Of a stretch of 61,249 nucleotides of DNA, positions 41,230 through 48,923 are shown one piece after another. Below the pieces are notes generated by a model. That model did not search any database. It had not been told where the DNA came from and was given only the letters and a program-made list of their open reading frames with translations. Source of the stretch: a virus; the IMG/VR virus record IMGVR_UViG_3300009419_000019, positions 1 through 61,249 of that record, one strand, 5' to 3'. The translations under genes and the position numbers were made by a program. Every line of letters begins with the position of its first letter. Within the stretch, counting starts at the first letter, position 1.

Positions 41230-42561
41230 ATGCCTCCTATCGGACAACGCGAAGTCACTGCCAACGGTTTGACCATGCCCAACGGGCTTGGCGACGAGCA
41301 GGACGACATCAAGAACTGGCGTGCCCTGGATCAGATGATCTCGGGTACTCATCCCACGGTGCAACTTCGCAGCAACTTGAATCCGGGTTCTGTTGTGACC
41401 AGCCCTTACGGTTCACGAAAGTCTGGTCGCTCAGCATTTCAGGCCCGTGTGGCACCAAGCTCGCGTGCAGCGGCCAACAGCACGATTGCCCTGGCGATCA
41501 GCCAAGCGGGCGGCTTCCGCGCATTCCGACTTGTCGTGCGCAACGCCAACACGACCGTGCCGCTGAACATCACGGCAAAAGCTGGGGTATCGGCTACAGC
41601 AACGCCATCCGGCTCAGGCATCAGCCCTGTCAACGTGACCTGGGGTCGAGACAACGCAGGCGCGTTGATCACATCCAAGACTGTCCCTGTTGGCTCCACT
41701 GCAAACATGATCGGTGGCCAAGCTGCTTCTGGCGTGGCAGTCTCAGACTGGATCGGGCTCGAAAGCATTGCCCGGACAGACGTGGTGGGCGCTGATCCGA
41801 TCTTGTACTTGCGCATCGCATCACCAGACGGACTCTTGTACGACCCGATCGACTGGACTGCTGCGCTGCCTGTTTCCACTGGCCGCGTGCTGCGCTCGTC
41901 CTTTGCAAGCGGGGTTGACAACGTGGCTTCTTGGGCCACAGCAATGGCGCTGAGTGCCGCCAACTCGAACATCCTTCCGGACGTTTGTGTCGAGTTTTTG
42001 AGCGGCGGGCGCACAGCGTCAGTGGCTGTTTTTGCTGACTCACTCGCTGCCGGTGGGGCCTCCCCGACTGTCAACTACATCTTGGCAACGCAAGCCAAGC
42101 TCGCCACTGCTGGCGTTACCGCTGGCATCGGGATGTATGCTGTCGGCGGGCAACGTCGTCAAACGACGTCGGCAAACTTGCAGGCCGTAGTAGCTCTGCA
42201 AAAGCCTGACTTTGTTGTGATGCACGATTACTCGGTCAACTCTGCGGCCGCTCCGGCCATCGCGGCAAACGAGCAGTGGACGTACCTGTGCAATGACATT
42301 GCAGCGGTCGTTGCCAATGGTGGCATCCCGATCATCGTGACCATGCACACGAATGACACCTATGCTGCGCGAACCCGTGCAGCGTTCGGAGGCATTTACC
42401 CAATCGTGGACATGGCTGCGCTGCTCTCAAATGGTGCGGGTGGCATCCAAGATCAGTATTGCGCTGACCCTGTGTCGGATCGCACCCACATCTCTGCTCT
42501 CGCGTGCGACGTGGTTGGGACAGCACTTTCGGATGTGCTCGTTTCGCTGATCCCTGCGTAA
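41230..42561 (+). CDS. Tail spike with SGNH-esterase-like domain
   Basis: A 443-residue protein with the same 53-residue anchor as the previous gene (52 identities) but a different body. The C-terminal domain has VAVFADSLAAGGASP (the GDS-like nucleophile block, here ADS), VVMHDYSVNSA (the block III/N region), IIVTMHTNDT and SDRTHISAL (the Asp-x-x-His block), fitting an SGNH/GDSL acetylesterase. It may remove O-acetyl groups from host polysaccharide. Ends at a bidirectional terminator. Confidence 0.75.
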   Translation: MPPIGQREVTANGLTMPNGLGDEQDDIKNWRALDQMISGTHPTVQLRSNLNPGSVVTSPYGSRKSGRSAFQARVAPSSRAAANSTIALAISQAGGFRAFRLVVRNANTTVPLNITAKAGVSATATPSGSGISPVNVTWGRDNAGALITSKTVPVGSTANMIGGQAASGVAVSDWIGLESIARTDVVGADPILYLRIASPDGLLYDPIDWTAALPVSTGRVLRSSFASGVDNVASWATAMALSAANSNILPDVCVEFLSGGRTASVAVFADSLAAGGASPTVNYILATQAKLATAGVTAGIGMYAVGGQRRQTTSANLQAVVALQKPDFVVMHDYSVNSAAAPAIAANEQWTYLCNDIAAVVANGGIPIIVTMHTNDTYAARTRAAFGGIYPIVDMAALLSNGAGGIQDQYCADPVSDRTHISALACDVVGTALSDVLVSLIPA

Positions 42562-42584
42562 CACCACAACCCACCAAAACAAAA

Positions 42585-42605
42585 GGCCCCAAGCGGGGCC
42601 TTTCT
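42585..42605. terminator. Bidirectional terminator between convergent operons
   Basis: GGCCCC (42585-42590), AAGC loop, GGGGCC (42595-42600), then TTTCTT. On the other strand the stem is followed by TTTTGTTTTGG. It serves both the rightward late operon and the leftward accessory operon. Confidence 0.8.
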
Positions 42606-42629
42606 TCATTGCGCCTGACCGCTCAACGG

Positions 42630-42950
<321 letters not shown>

Positions 42951-42985
42951 CGCGCTTTCCTTCTTCTGGTGGTTGGGTTGTTGGT

Positions 42986-43249
42986 TTAATCGAGACCCGT
43001 TTCTGGCGGGGCTGTGCGGAAGATGTGAGCAATCGTCTCGAATGCCCTGGCCATCTCTTCGCGACGTTGCTGTGACTTCGGCAACCAGAAGGTCACAGCA
43101 CTGCGGTCGTCGTCTTCAGGTGGGTGGTGCAGGCGAGGTGACGAGTGCAAGATCAGTTGCGCAGCGTGGTAGGTGACACCCGTGTTGCTCGGCTTCTCGA
43201 CGATCTGAACTTCACTGGTGAGTTCTTGGCTGTAGACGTTGATACGCAT
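42986..43249 (-). CDS. Unknown accessory protein
   Basis: An 87-residue protein starting MRINVYSQELTSEVQIVEKP. The beginning is beta-rich, with SAVTFWLPKS then REEMARAFETIAHIFR as a C-terminal helix. GAGG six bases before ATG 43249 favours this start over a GTG at 43261 that overlaps the ParB-like stop. Function unknown. Confidence 0.6.
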   Translation of the reverse strand: MRINVYSQELTSEVQIVEKPSNTGVTYHAAQLILHSSPRLHHPPEDDDRSAVTFWLPKSQQRREEMARAFETIAHIFRTAPPETGLD

Positions 43250-43257
43250 CACACACC

Positions 43258-44199
43258 TCACAGAGCTTCGTCGTCTTCAGCCGCAGCAGCCTTGGGCACG
43301 TCACCCAGGATGCTCAGCGTGACCCGCTTGCCGTCCACGGCATCGGCGTGCTCGCGTGGCACGCGAATCAAGAACACCACGTAGTCGTTGTCCTCGTGGT
43401 CTTGGTAGGGGGCATGGAAGTCAGCCACGATCTCGGCGCTGGGCTCTGGTGTGGTTTTGAGCTTCTTCTTGCCACCGTTCAAGGTCTTCTGAGTCACCTT
43501 GCCCTTGCCGGTGCTCTTGGCCACTTCTGCGGCCTCTGTGAGCTTCTTGGCAGCACCCTTGGGATCTTTCTTGATCTCGCTGATGGCCAGCGTCGCAGAG
43601 ACCTTGCCCTGCTCGACGAGCTTGCGCACAGCCGAAGGTGCTGACAGGAGACCCAGGAGGTCTTCAACGTACTTCTTGGTGTAGCCCAACTTGGCCGCGA
43701 TACCCTTCTCGTCTTGGCCAAAGCCCAGCAGACGCTTGCAGACCACAGCGATCTCAATGGGGCTCAAGGGACGACCGGAGTTGCCGGTGACCAGGGCAAC
43801 GGTGAGGTCTTCTTGTGAGGTGCCAGCGGGCTTGACGATCACCGGCAGGGCGACGATCTCGTGGCCCTCTGCGATGGCCAGTCCAGCGGCCTCGTGACGC
43901 GTGTGGCCACCCGTGATGTAGATGACGTTCTGGCCATCTTCCTTGGCCACGTAGCCTTCGAGCGGCTTGTCGCGGTAGAACCCGTTGGCGATGATCGAGT
44001 TCTTGATGTCCTGCACGTGCGCGAGGTACTCGGCGTTGCGCGTGCGGACGTTGAAGCCCTCGATCACACGGATGTTCTCGTAAGGCACCATCCAGAGGTC
44101 AGACGACGATGCGCCTGCCTCCTTCATTGCAGCTTTGACGCTGCCTGGGGCGAGGTTGTCAATCACAAGGTCTGTGGTTGGGGTTGCGGCGGTGCTCAT
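43258..44199 (-). CDS. ParB-like nuclease/DNA-binding protein
   Basis: A 313-residue protein. The ParB N-terminal domain is visible as VIEGFNVR..., IKNSIIANGFYRDKPLEGY and GGHTRHEAAGLAIAEG, in place of the usual GERRxxA. The HTH region is EIAVVCKRLLGFGQDEKGIAAKLGYTKKYVEDLL. A Lys-rich linker and a beta domain follow. It ends AAAEDDEAL. There is no ParA neighbour, so partition is unlikely; a regulator or CTP-binding DNA clamp is possible. Confidence 0.75.
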   Translation of the reverse strand: MSTAATPTTDLVIDNLAPGSVKAAMKEAGASSSDLWMVPYENIRVIEGFNVRTRNAEYLAHVQDIKNSIIANGFYRDKPLEGYVAKEDGQNVIYITGGHTRHEAAGLAIAEGHEIVALPVIVKPAGTSQEDLTVALVTGNSGRPLSPIEIAVVCKRLLGFGQDEKGIAAKLGYTKKYVEDLLGLLSAPSAVRKLVEQGKVSATLAISEIKKDPKGAAKKLTEAAEVAKSTGKGKVTQKTLNGGKKKLKTTPEPSAEIVADFHAPYQDHEDNDYVVFLIRVPREHADAVDGKRVTLSILGDVPKAAAAEDDEAL

Positions 44200-44231
44200 G
44201 GCGGAAGTTCCTTCTCAGGGTTGATGGCCGA

Positions 44232-44468
44232 TCAGATGGCCGTGGGTTGCGGTTGGCGAGAGAGGTAGCGGTGGGAGATCAGTGCATCAAGCAGTTCGTC
44301 AACCTGATCGTCAGGCAGCACCAGGGTCGAGGTCTGCGTGCCGTTGAGGCCCGGTGTGCGAACGGTGACAACGGTTTGCTTCTCGGCGTCTTCCTTCACG
44401 TTGAGGTAGCCGGGGTAGCTGCTGTTCGAGGCTTCGGTGTAGGCGAAGATGGTTTGCTCTTGGCTCAT
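44232..44468 (-). CDS. Unknown accessory protein
   Basis: A 78-residue protein: MSQEQTIFAYTEASNSSYPGYLNV, TVRTPGLNGTQTSTLVLPDD and a C-terminal helix DQVDELLDALISHRYLS. GGAG-like AGGAGC lies upstream of the ATG. Function unknown; adjacent to the ParB-like gene in the same operon. Confidence 0.6.
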   Translation of the reverse strand: MSQEQTIFAYTEASNSSYPGYLNVKEDAEKQTVVTVRTPGLNGTQTSTLVLPDDQVDELLDALISHRYLSRQPQPTAI

Positions 44469-44512
44469 GGTCTGCTCCTAAGCAGGTGTTGATGGAGTGA
44501 TCAGTGTAGTGG

Positions 44513-45049
44513 TCACACCGTGGGCAGGAAGGGCCGGATCGCAGCCATTCGCTTGCGCACAGAGACCCGATAGCGGTTGGTCTTCTCCGTGGCCGTCAGC
44601 GGTGCAATGGGCTCAGCGTGCGCCTTGGCACCGAGCATGTAGAACGGCTTGGTGTGCAGCTTGCGGCCTTCGGCAATGCGGTCGAAGTAGGCGATGTAGA
44701 CCTGCTGTGGGAACTCCCGCGATGCACTGCTCATCATGGCCAGGGTGTTGCGAGCGGTGTTCTCAACAAGCCCAAGTTCTTCAGCGATCTCGATGGCGCT
44801 GAACGCCTGAGTCGGGTGCTCACTGAGGAAGGCCATGATCGCCTCACGGGCGGTGGTCTTGCCGGTGCGCAGACGGAGCACCTCGCGCTGAGCCCGGTAC
44901 TCGGCATTGCGAAGGCTGGCGTGCTTGTCGAGCAGCTTGCCCAACTCGATGTCAGCCTTTGCGATGGCCATCTCGACTTCAGCGAGATCGGCTTGCACGC
45001 TCTTGAGACGATCAGCGGCAGGCAGCTTGAGGTACTTCTTCGTGTCCAT
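44513..45049 (-). CDS. Coiled-coil plus winged-helix protein
   Basis: A 178-residue protein. Residues about 12-60 are a coiled coil (VQADLAEVEMAIAKADIELGKLLDKH). TTAREAIMAFLSEHPTQAFSAIEIAEELGLVENTARNTL (about 65-103) reads as a winged helix. A basic C-terminus follows. Probably a DNA-binding regulator of unknown target. Confidence 0.6.
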   Translation of the reverse strand: MDTKKYLKLPAADRLKSVQADLAEVEMAIAKADIELGKLLDKHASLRNAEYRAQREVLRLRTGKTTAREAIMAFLSEHPTQAFSAIEIAEELGLVENTARNTLAMMSSASREFPQQVYIAYFDRIAEGRKLHTKPFYMLGAKAHAEPIAPLTATEKTNRYRVSVRKRMAAIRPFLPTV

Positions 45050-45051
45050 GG

Positions 45052-45351
45052 TCAGAGATCCTTGACCTCGCAGATCACGCCCAAGCCCTGTATCTGCCAG
45101 TGCTCGGGGAACGTGTCAGGGCCTTCCGATGAGAGCCGCCATGCCCATTTGTGCTTGCCGTCAACTGGTTGTGGACGACCACGCCACGCGACGGCAACAC
45201 CATCGTGCGTGAAGCGTTTGGCCTCGAAGTCGAACTCCTGTTCATCGGCACGACGGCCAACGATGCACATGGAGATGAACATCACACCGAGCACGGCACC
45301 GAGCGTCAGGCACGAGACGGCGACAAGGAGAACTTGGCTTGATGTCCACAT
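45052..45351 (-). CDS. Single-pass membrane protein
   Basis: A 99-residue protein starting MWTSSQVLLVAVSCLTLGAVLGVMFISMCIV, one membrane segment at about 6-31, then a soluble beta-rich part (FTHDGVAVAWRGRPQPV, GLGVICEVKDL). GGGGAG five bases before ATG 45351 favours this start. Role unknown; could be a superinfection-exclusion type protein, without evidence. Confidence 0.6.
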   Translation of the reverse strand: MWTSSQVLLVAVSCLTLGAVLGVMFISMCIVGRRADEQEFDFEAKRFTHDGVAVAWRGRPQPVDGKHKWAWRLSSEGPDTFPEHWQIQGLGVICEVKDL

Positions 45352-45353
45352 GA

Positions 45354-46142
45354 TCACTCCCCTTGGTCGGCTTGCTCGTCTTCATCCAGCATGGCCACGC
45401 GACGTTGCAGCGTGTCGATGGCCTCGGTCAGATCCTTGCGGAAGTCCTTCTGGCCACGGGTGCCGGTACACAAGAGCTTCTTGGCAGCATGGCCAATGGC
45501 TTGGTCGGTGACATTGAACAGATCGAGCACCCGGTACACGTCGATCTCGTCGAGGTGTGACACGTCCTTGAAGTAATGCGCGTGCTTGCGCTGGGCGCGG
45601 AACTGCGCTTGCCGCAGAGAGATCAACGTGTCGGCGGAAGGCTCGGTGGCTTGGGCGACGGAGCAGCCTTCAGGGAACACCAAGTCAGAGACCATGCCAC
45701 CACAGTGTTGCTTAGGCAGACCGAGCGACTTGGCGATGCTTTCGAGGCTCTTGTTCACGAACTGCGCGAACGTCGTGTCTTGCTGCTCATCTTCAGCATC
45801 GAGCATGAACACATGCAGCGATGGGTGAGTCTTGGGAGACACACCGGAGAACGTCAACTTCGCAAAATGAACAAACTCTTTGTCCTTCACGTTCGTGGGC
45901 ACGTCGAACGGGCTGCGCACACCGGCACGGCAGATCCAGAACTTATCCACTTGTGACCATGCGACGTTCTTGGCCAACAAGCGATGAGCCCTCTCTGCCT
46001 TGGGGTGTGCGTGGTACAGCACCTCGACAAAGGTGTTGTCGGGATCAGTGATGGCGGGTGGCACACCGTGAAAGAACATCCAGTTGGTCAGGACGTAGAC
46101 TTCGGGGTGCTCACTGTGATTGAATTGTGTTCCTTGGGTCAT
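45354..46142 (-). CDS. Unknown accessory protein with helical C-terminal module
   Basis: A 262-residue protein. AGGAG eight bases before ATG 46142 fixes the start; the frame extends to 46190 over the promoter. The last 70 residues (DVYRVLDLFNVTDQAIGHAAKKLLCTGTRGQKDFRKDLTEAIDTL) resemble small helical modules found in phage DUF3310-type proteins. The rest (AHPKAERAHRLLAKNVAW, TFSGVSPKTHPSLHVFML) is unfamiliar. The preceding promoter overlaps a perfect GAAGTNACTTC site. Confidence 0.6.
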   Translation of the reverse strand: MTQGTQFNHSEHPEVYVLTNWMFFHGVPPAITDPDNTFVEVLYHAHPKAERAHRLLAKNVAWSQVDKFWICRAGVRSPFDVPTNVKDKEFVHFAKLTFSGVSPKTHPSLHVFMLDAEDEQQDTTFAQFVNKSLESIAKSLGLPKQHCGGMVSDLVFPEGCSVAQATEPSADTLISLRQAQFRAQRKHAHYFKDVSHLDEIDVYRVLDLFNVTDQAIGHAAKKLLCTGTRGQKDFRKDLTEAIDTLQRRVAMLDEDEQADQGE

Positions 46143-46168
46143 CTCATCTCTCCTGTTGTGTTGGCGCG

Positions 46169-46207
46169 ATCTTAAATCAGAATCAACCAAATGTGGAAGT
46201 AACTTCC
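46169..46207 (-). promoter_or_regulatory. Candidate internal promoter with GAAGTNACTTC operator
   Basis: On the minus strand TTCCAC (46193-46198), 18-bp spacer, TAAGAT (46169-46174). The perfect 13-bp palindrome GGAAGTAACTTCC (46195-46207) overlaps the -35. The adjoining 16-mer TCAACCAAATGTGGAA (46183-46198) also occurs at 3532-3547 in the regulator promoter. The promoter itself is weak by sequence. Confidence 0.45.
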
Positions 46208-46216
46208 AAAGAAAAT

Positions 46217-46471
46217 TCAGAGTTCTTCGTCTTCTAGGATCACCTTGTTGGCTTGAAGCAGCACCACGCTGTAGATCAACTTCTGTTCGAGCTTCTCACC
46301 TGGGTACAGGCTTTCGTAAGCTCGATTCAACGTAGCGTCATCTTTGGCCATGATGGCGAACTCTTCGAACTCATGGGTGCTGATCGAGACCGCACGAGCG
46401 AACACGCCGAGTGTGCTGTCACCAACGATCCCGCTCACGTTCTCACGCAGCATTCTCTTCTTGAGGCTCAT
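46217..46471 (-). CDS. Small protein with acidic tail
   Basis: An 84-residue mostly helical protein (MSLKKRMLRENVSGIVGDST, STHEFEEFAIMAKDDATLNRAYE) ending VILEDEEL, one of the shared acidic endings. It overlaps the neighbouring gene by ATGA. Function unknown. Confidence 0.6.
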   Translation of the reverse strand: MSLKKRMLRENVSGIVGDSTLGVFARAVSISTHEFEEFAIMAKDDATLNRAYESLYPGEKLEQKLIYSVVLLQANKVILEDEEL

Positions 46472-46725
46472 AGCTCACTTTCGAAGTCAAGGTGTTTGGG
46501 GTTGGCCATGGCGACGTCCATCATCTTGGCCGGGTCGAGCACGCACCGCTCGCTCATGCTCGTGGCCAGTTGATCGACCACGTACTGCACGTCGCTGTCC
46601 ACCCTGGCCATGATGATGACCTCGGTGCCATCGCGCAGCCGCACAGCCGCAGCACGACCCCGGTAGGCCATGCTCTTGCCGTTAGCAAGTAGCTCGCGCT
46701 TGAGGGTCTTGATCCGGTTGGACAT
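46468..46725 (-). CDS. Small unknown protein
   Basis: An 85-residue protein starting MSNRIKTLKRELLANGKSMA. It is basic at the N-terminus, beta-rich in the middle (AVRLRDGTEVIIMARVDSDV) and ends HLDFESEL. I chose ATG 46725, inside the 3' part of the small membrane gene; ribosome site weak. Confidence 0.55.
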   Translation of the reverse strand: MSNRIKTLKRELLANGKSMAYRGRAAAVRLRDGTEVIIMARVDSDVQYVVDQLATSMSERCVLDPAKMMDVAMANPKHLDFESEL

Positions 46726-46834
46726 GAGGTTTGTCTTTCTGTGGGATGGGCTCAGCACGCACACGCTCGGCATACGTGAAGCCGGTGTAGACGCCGAACA
46801 GGAACACGGTGGTGAGGAAGAGTGGCTTCAGCAT
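46682..46834 (-). CDS. 50-residue membrane protein
   Basis: ATG 46834 with AGGAG seven bases upstream, TAA at 46682-46684. The product begins MLKPLFLTTVFLFGVYTGFT, a signal-anchor or small membrane segment, then a charged tail. It overlaps both neighbours. The first 28 bases of the region are duplicated at 47314-47341. Function unknown. Confidence 0.6.
   Translation of the reverse strand: MLKPLFLTTVFLFGVYTGFTYAERVRAEPIPQKDKPHVQPDQDPQARATC
46807..46834 (-). repeat. 28-bp direct repeat, copy 1
   Basis: Identical to 47314-47341. It includes the start codon and first nine codons of the 50-residue membrane gene. Confidence 0.75.
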
Positions 46835-47268
46835 GGGTGGTTCTCCTGGGCGGTGGCGGGCCAGATGTCATCAAGGATGGCCTCGATAACGTGAGTCTTG
46901 ACTTCTGAGCGTTCCCAGGCACCACCCCGCCCCCAACGCCCAGGGTTGATGTCGCTGATACAGCGATTGGTCAACGAGTAGCTGTATTGCCAGCGAGGGC
47001 TCTCGCGGTACTCCAACTCGCCGTTGCTCAAGCGGCCACGGTCGAGCACGCGCTCGCGGTACAGACGGAGGGCGACGGCGCGCAGAACTCGCTGCATCGC
47101 AGGCGTAGAGCTTGGCTCCCAGCCGGCGTCTTTGCAGATGTCGTTCATGAACTCGAACGGGTCATCCATGCAGCAGAACTCGATTGTTGGGAGGCTCGTC
47201 TGCGTCCAGTTCTCAGCCAGGGCGGTAATCATGGCTCTGGCAATTCGGCGGTCACGAAGTTCGGCCAT
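46828..47268 (-). CDS. Unknown accessory protein
   Basis: A 146-residue protein: RRIARAMITALAENWTQTSLP, FCCMDDPFEFMNDICKDAGWEP, MQRVLRAVALRLYRERVL and RWQYSYSLTNRCISDINPG. No family recognised. GAAGGGAG lies upstream of the ATG. Confidence 0.55.
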   Translation of the reverse strand: MAELRDRRIARAMITALAENWTQTSLPTIEFCCMDDPFEFMNDICKDAGWEPSSTPAMQRVLRAVALRLYRERVLDRGRLSNGELEYRESPRWQYSYSLTNRCISDINPGRWGRGGAWERSEVKTHVIEAILDDIWPATAQENHPC

Positions 47269-47269
47269 A

Positions 47270-47341
47270 TCAGCGGCTCCCTTCTACCTGAACGCCTTGG
47301 TTGGACTCCTGGGCGGTGGTGAGGAAGAGTGGCTTCAGCAT
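47270..47341 (-). CDS. Possible 23-residue peptide from a duplicated start
   Basis: The second copy of the 28-bp repeat gives ATG 47341 and the peptide MLKPLFLTTAQESNQGVQVE..., ending TGA one base before the next ATG (47268). It looks like a remnant of a duplicated small membrane gene or a leader peptide. It may not be translated. Confidence 0.3.
   Translation of the reverse strand: MLKPLFLTTAQESNQGVQVEGSR
47314..47341 (-). repeat. 28-bp direct repeat, copy 2
   Basis: Identical to 46807-46834; 507 bp away. Suggests a local duplication of the start of the small membrane gene. Confidence 0.75.
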
Positions 47342-47514
47342 TGCTCGGGTTCTTTCTGTGGCTTGGGGGTGAACGATGGGCAACTCTCACCCTTGGCTTC
47401 TGGCAAGCAGTACCAGGGGTCATCGACCTCCGGTGGCACGGGCTCACTGCGCTTGCAGGTTGCACACACGGGAGCACCGTTGCCCATGCAGTAGGTGAAG
47501 TGGGGGTTGTTCAT
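47335..47514 (-). CDS. Small Cys-rich protein
   Basis: A 59-residue protein starting MNNPHFTYCMGNGAPVCATC. It has six Cys, including CATC, CLPEAKGESC and a final C, suggesting a zinc knuckle. Its ATG overlaps the upstream stop (ATGA). Function unknown. Confidence 0.6.
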   Translation of the reverse strand: MNNPHFTYCMGNGAPVCATCKRSEPVPPEVDDPWYCLPEAKGESCPSFTPKPQKEPEQC

Positions 47515-48068
47515 GCTGCACCGCCTTGCGCAGCTTTCATCACTGCTTGCACGATGCACACGGCTTGGTCTTCGGTGTTCTCACCGTTGGCGAAGTTGCG
47601 CAGGGCTTCGTCCACCTCTGGCACCTCGGAGATGCGTAGGGCCTCGTCCCAGGTGGGTGCGGCGGGTGCTGCTACTGTGTCACGTGGCTTTTGTTCGGCT
47701 TTAGAGCGAACACGCTCACGTAAACGCGCCTCGATGCACTGGTTCAGTTGTGCGTTGTCTCCGGCTACGCCGCAGTTCCACCCAAACTTTGCGCCAGAAA
47801 TCCATGCGCTGTCGTAAAGGCGGTCGGCAACGTCATCTGCCGATGCCCCCACAGACTGCGCGGGTGCTGGGCGCAGTGCCCACAGGCGGCGCTCGATGAT
47901 CCCGGCGATGGCCTTGGTTCGGCGCTCATCGCCCATCGCATGAATGTCGTCAGAGCCTTCCATGCCGATCCAGCCACTCACCATGCCAGCCACGTACTCG
48001 CACCACTTGGACTGCTCATCAGACACAGGCGCGGCGGGTGCCTCGCGCAGTTGGTTCTCGTTGCTCAT
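47511..48068 (-). CDS. Unknown accessory protein
   Basis: A 185-residue protein: SKWCEYVAGMVSGWIGMEG, RLWALRPAPAQSVGASADDVADRLYD, and an Ala/Pro linker before TWDEALRISEVPEVDEALRNF. No family recognised. In a tight run of ATGA-overlapping genes. Confidence 0.55.
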   Translation of the reverse strand: MSNENQLREAPAAPVSDEQSKWCEYVAGMVSGWIGMEGSDDIHAMGDERRTKAIAGIIERRLWALRPAPAQSVGASADDVADRLYDSAWISGAKFGWNCGVAGDNAQLNQCIEARLRERVRSKAEQKPRDTVAAPAAPTWDEALRISEVPEVDEALRNFANGENTEDQAVCIVQAVMKAAQGGAA

Positions 48069-48244
48069 CGTCTGCCCTTCTGCACCTTGCGTGCGTTCTG
48101 CTTGTGCGTGCTGTGGGCACGACGAGTCTTGGTTGCTTTGGTGTTGCTGGGCTTAGCTGGCCAGTAGTTACCGTGTGCCAGATCACCCACGGCACCAGCA
48201 CTCATGGCCAGTGCGCTTGCCATCAGGCTCATTGTTCGGTTCAT
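48065..48244 (-). CDS. Small secreted or membrane basic protein
   Basis: A 59-residue protein starting MNRTMSLMASALAMSAGAVGD, a signal peptide-like segment, then a Lys/Arg/His-rich tail (KTRRAHSTHKQNARKVQKGRR). AAGGGGG lies upstream. Function unknown. Confidence 0.55.
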   Translation of the reverse strand: MNRTMSLMASALAMSAGAVGDLAHGNYWPAKPSNTKATKTRRAHSTHKQNARKVQKGRR

Positions 48245-48657
48245 CACGGTTGTTCCCCCTTTGGCTCTTGCTTGGTGTCCCATTGCGGATCACCTTGCAG
48301 GCGCCAGAAGTCTTCGTAGGTGGTCTCGATCCAGTCATCACCTTCACCGATCTCACGCTTGACGTAACGCATCGTGGCGGCGTTCTTCTGTTTCTCCTGA
48401 TGGTGCTTGTGGGTCTCGATGGCCTGATGCACATCACGAGATGCCAGCACAAGCACAACATCGGTGTCGCCCTTGCTCTTGAAGAACTCAAAGAGTCCGC
48501 TGTTCTGTACGTCGGCCACGTACATCTGGCTACCGTTGGCACCGCCACGCAGATGCTTGATCGGCCCGAGTTCACCCATGACGCACATGCCAGGGAACTC
48601 GACGCCTTCGACGGTCACGGTGTAGATCGTCTGTTCGTGTTTGAGAGTTGCTTTCAC
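48244..48657 (-). CDS. Unknown accessory protein
   Basis: A 137-residue protein, beta-rich at first (YTVTVEGVEFPGMCVMGELG), then VVLVLASRDVHQAIETHKHHQEKQ and a charged end. No family recognised. Overlaps both neighbours. Confidence 0.55.
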   Translation of the reverse strand: MKATLKHEQTIYTVTVEGVEFPGMCVMGELGPIKHLRGGANGSQMYVADVQNSGLFEFFKSKGDTDVVLVLASRDVHQAIETHKHHQEKQKNAATMRYVKREIGEGDDWIETTYEDFWRLQGDPQWDTKQEPKGEQP

Positions 48658-48923
48658 AGTTCTTCATCCTCATCATCGTTGAGTGGGTCGATGGCCTTGG
48701 TGGGTTTGGCCTTGTAGCCAACGGGCGGGTGCCAGCGGTACACCCACTCTTGCGTGGCTTGGTCGGAAGTGATTTCCAAGTAGCCATGCTCAACACCTTC
48801 AAGCACGCTGTGGCCAACGACGGGAACACCTTTGCCCTTGAGTTGCTTGACCACATCCAGGGCAAAGAAGATGGGGTTGTTGAGCCATTCCCGGTGGCTC
48901 TTGCTGACGCGATGTTCAACCAT
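48654..48923 (-). CDS. Small protein with DPLN acidic tail
   Basis: An 89-residue protein: EWLNNPIFFALDVVKQLKGKG, PVVGHSVLEGVEHGYLEITSD, WVYRWHPP, then a Lys-rich linker and the end DPLNDDEDEEL. The DPLN[D/E] acidic ending is shared with 42630-42950 and 52249-53325. Function unknown. Confidence 0.6.
   Translation of the reverse strand: MVEHRVSKSHREWLNNPIFFALDVVKQLKGKGVPVVGHSVLEGVEHGYLEITSDQATQEWVYRWHPPVGYKAKPTKAIDPLNDDEDEEL

Noticed and set aside
39575-42561. Diversity-generating retroelement acting on the spike genes
   Set aside because: The shared segment is the conserved anchor, differing mainly at synonymous sites rather than adenines, and there is no reverse transcriptase.
46217-46725. 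Toxin-antitoxin pair
   Set aside because: Two small overlapping genes, but neither shows a known toxin or antitoxin motif.
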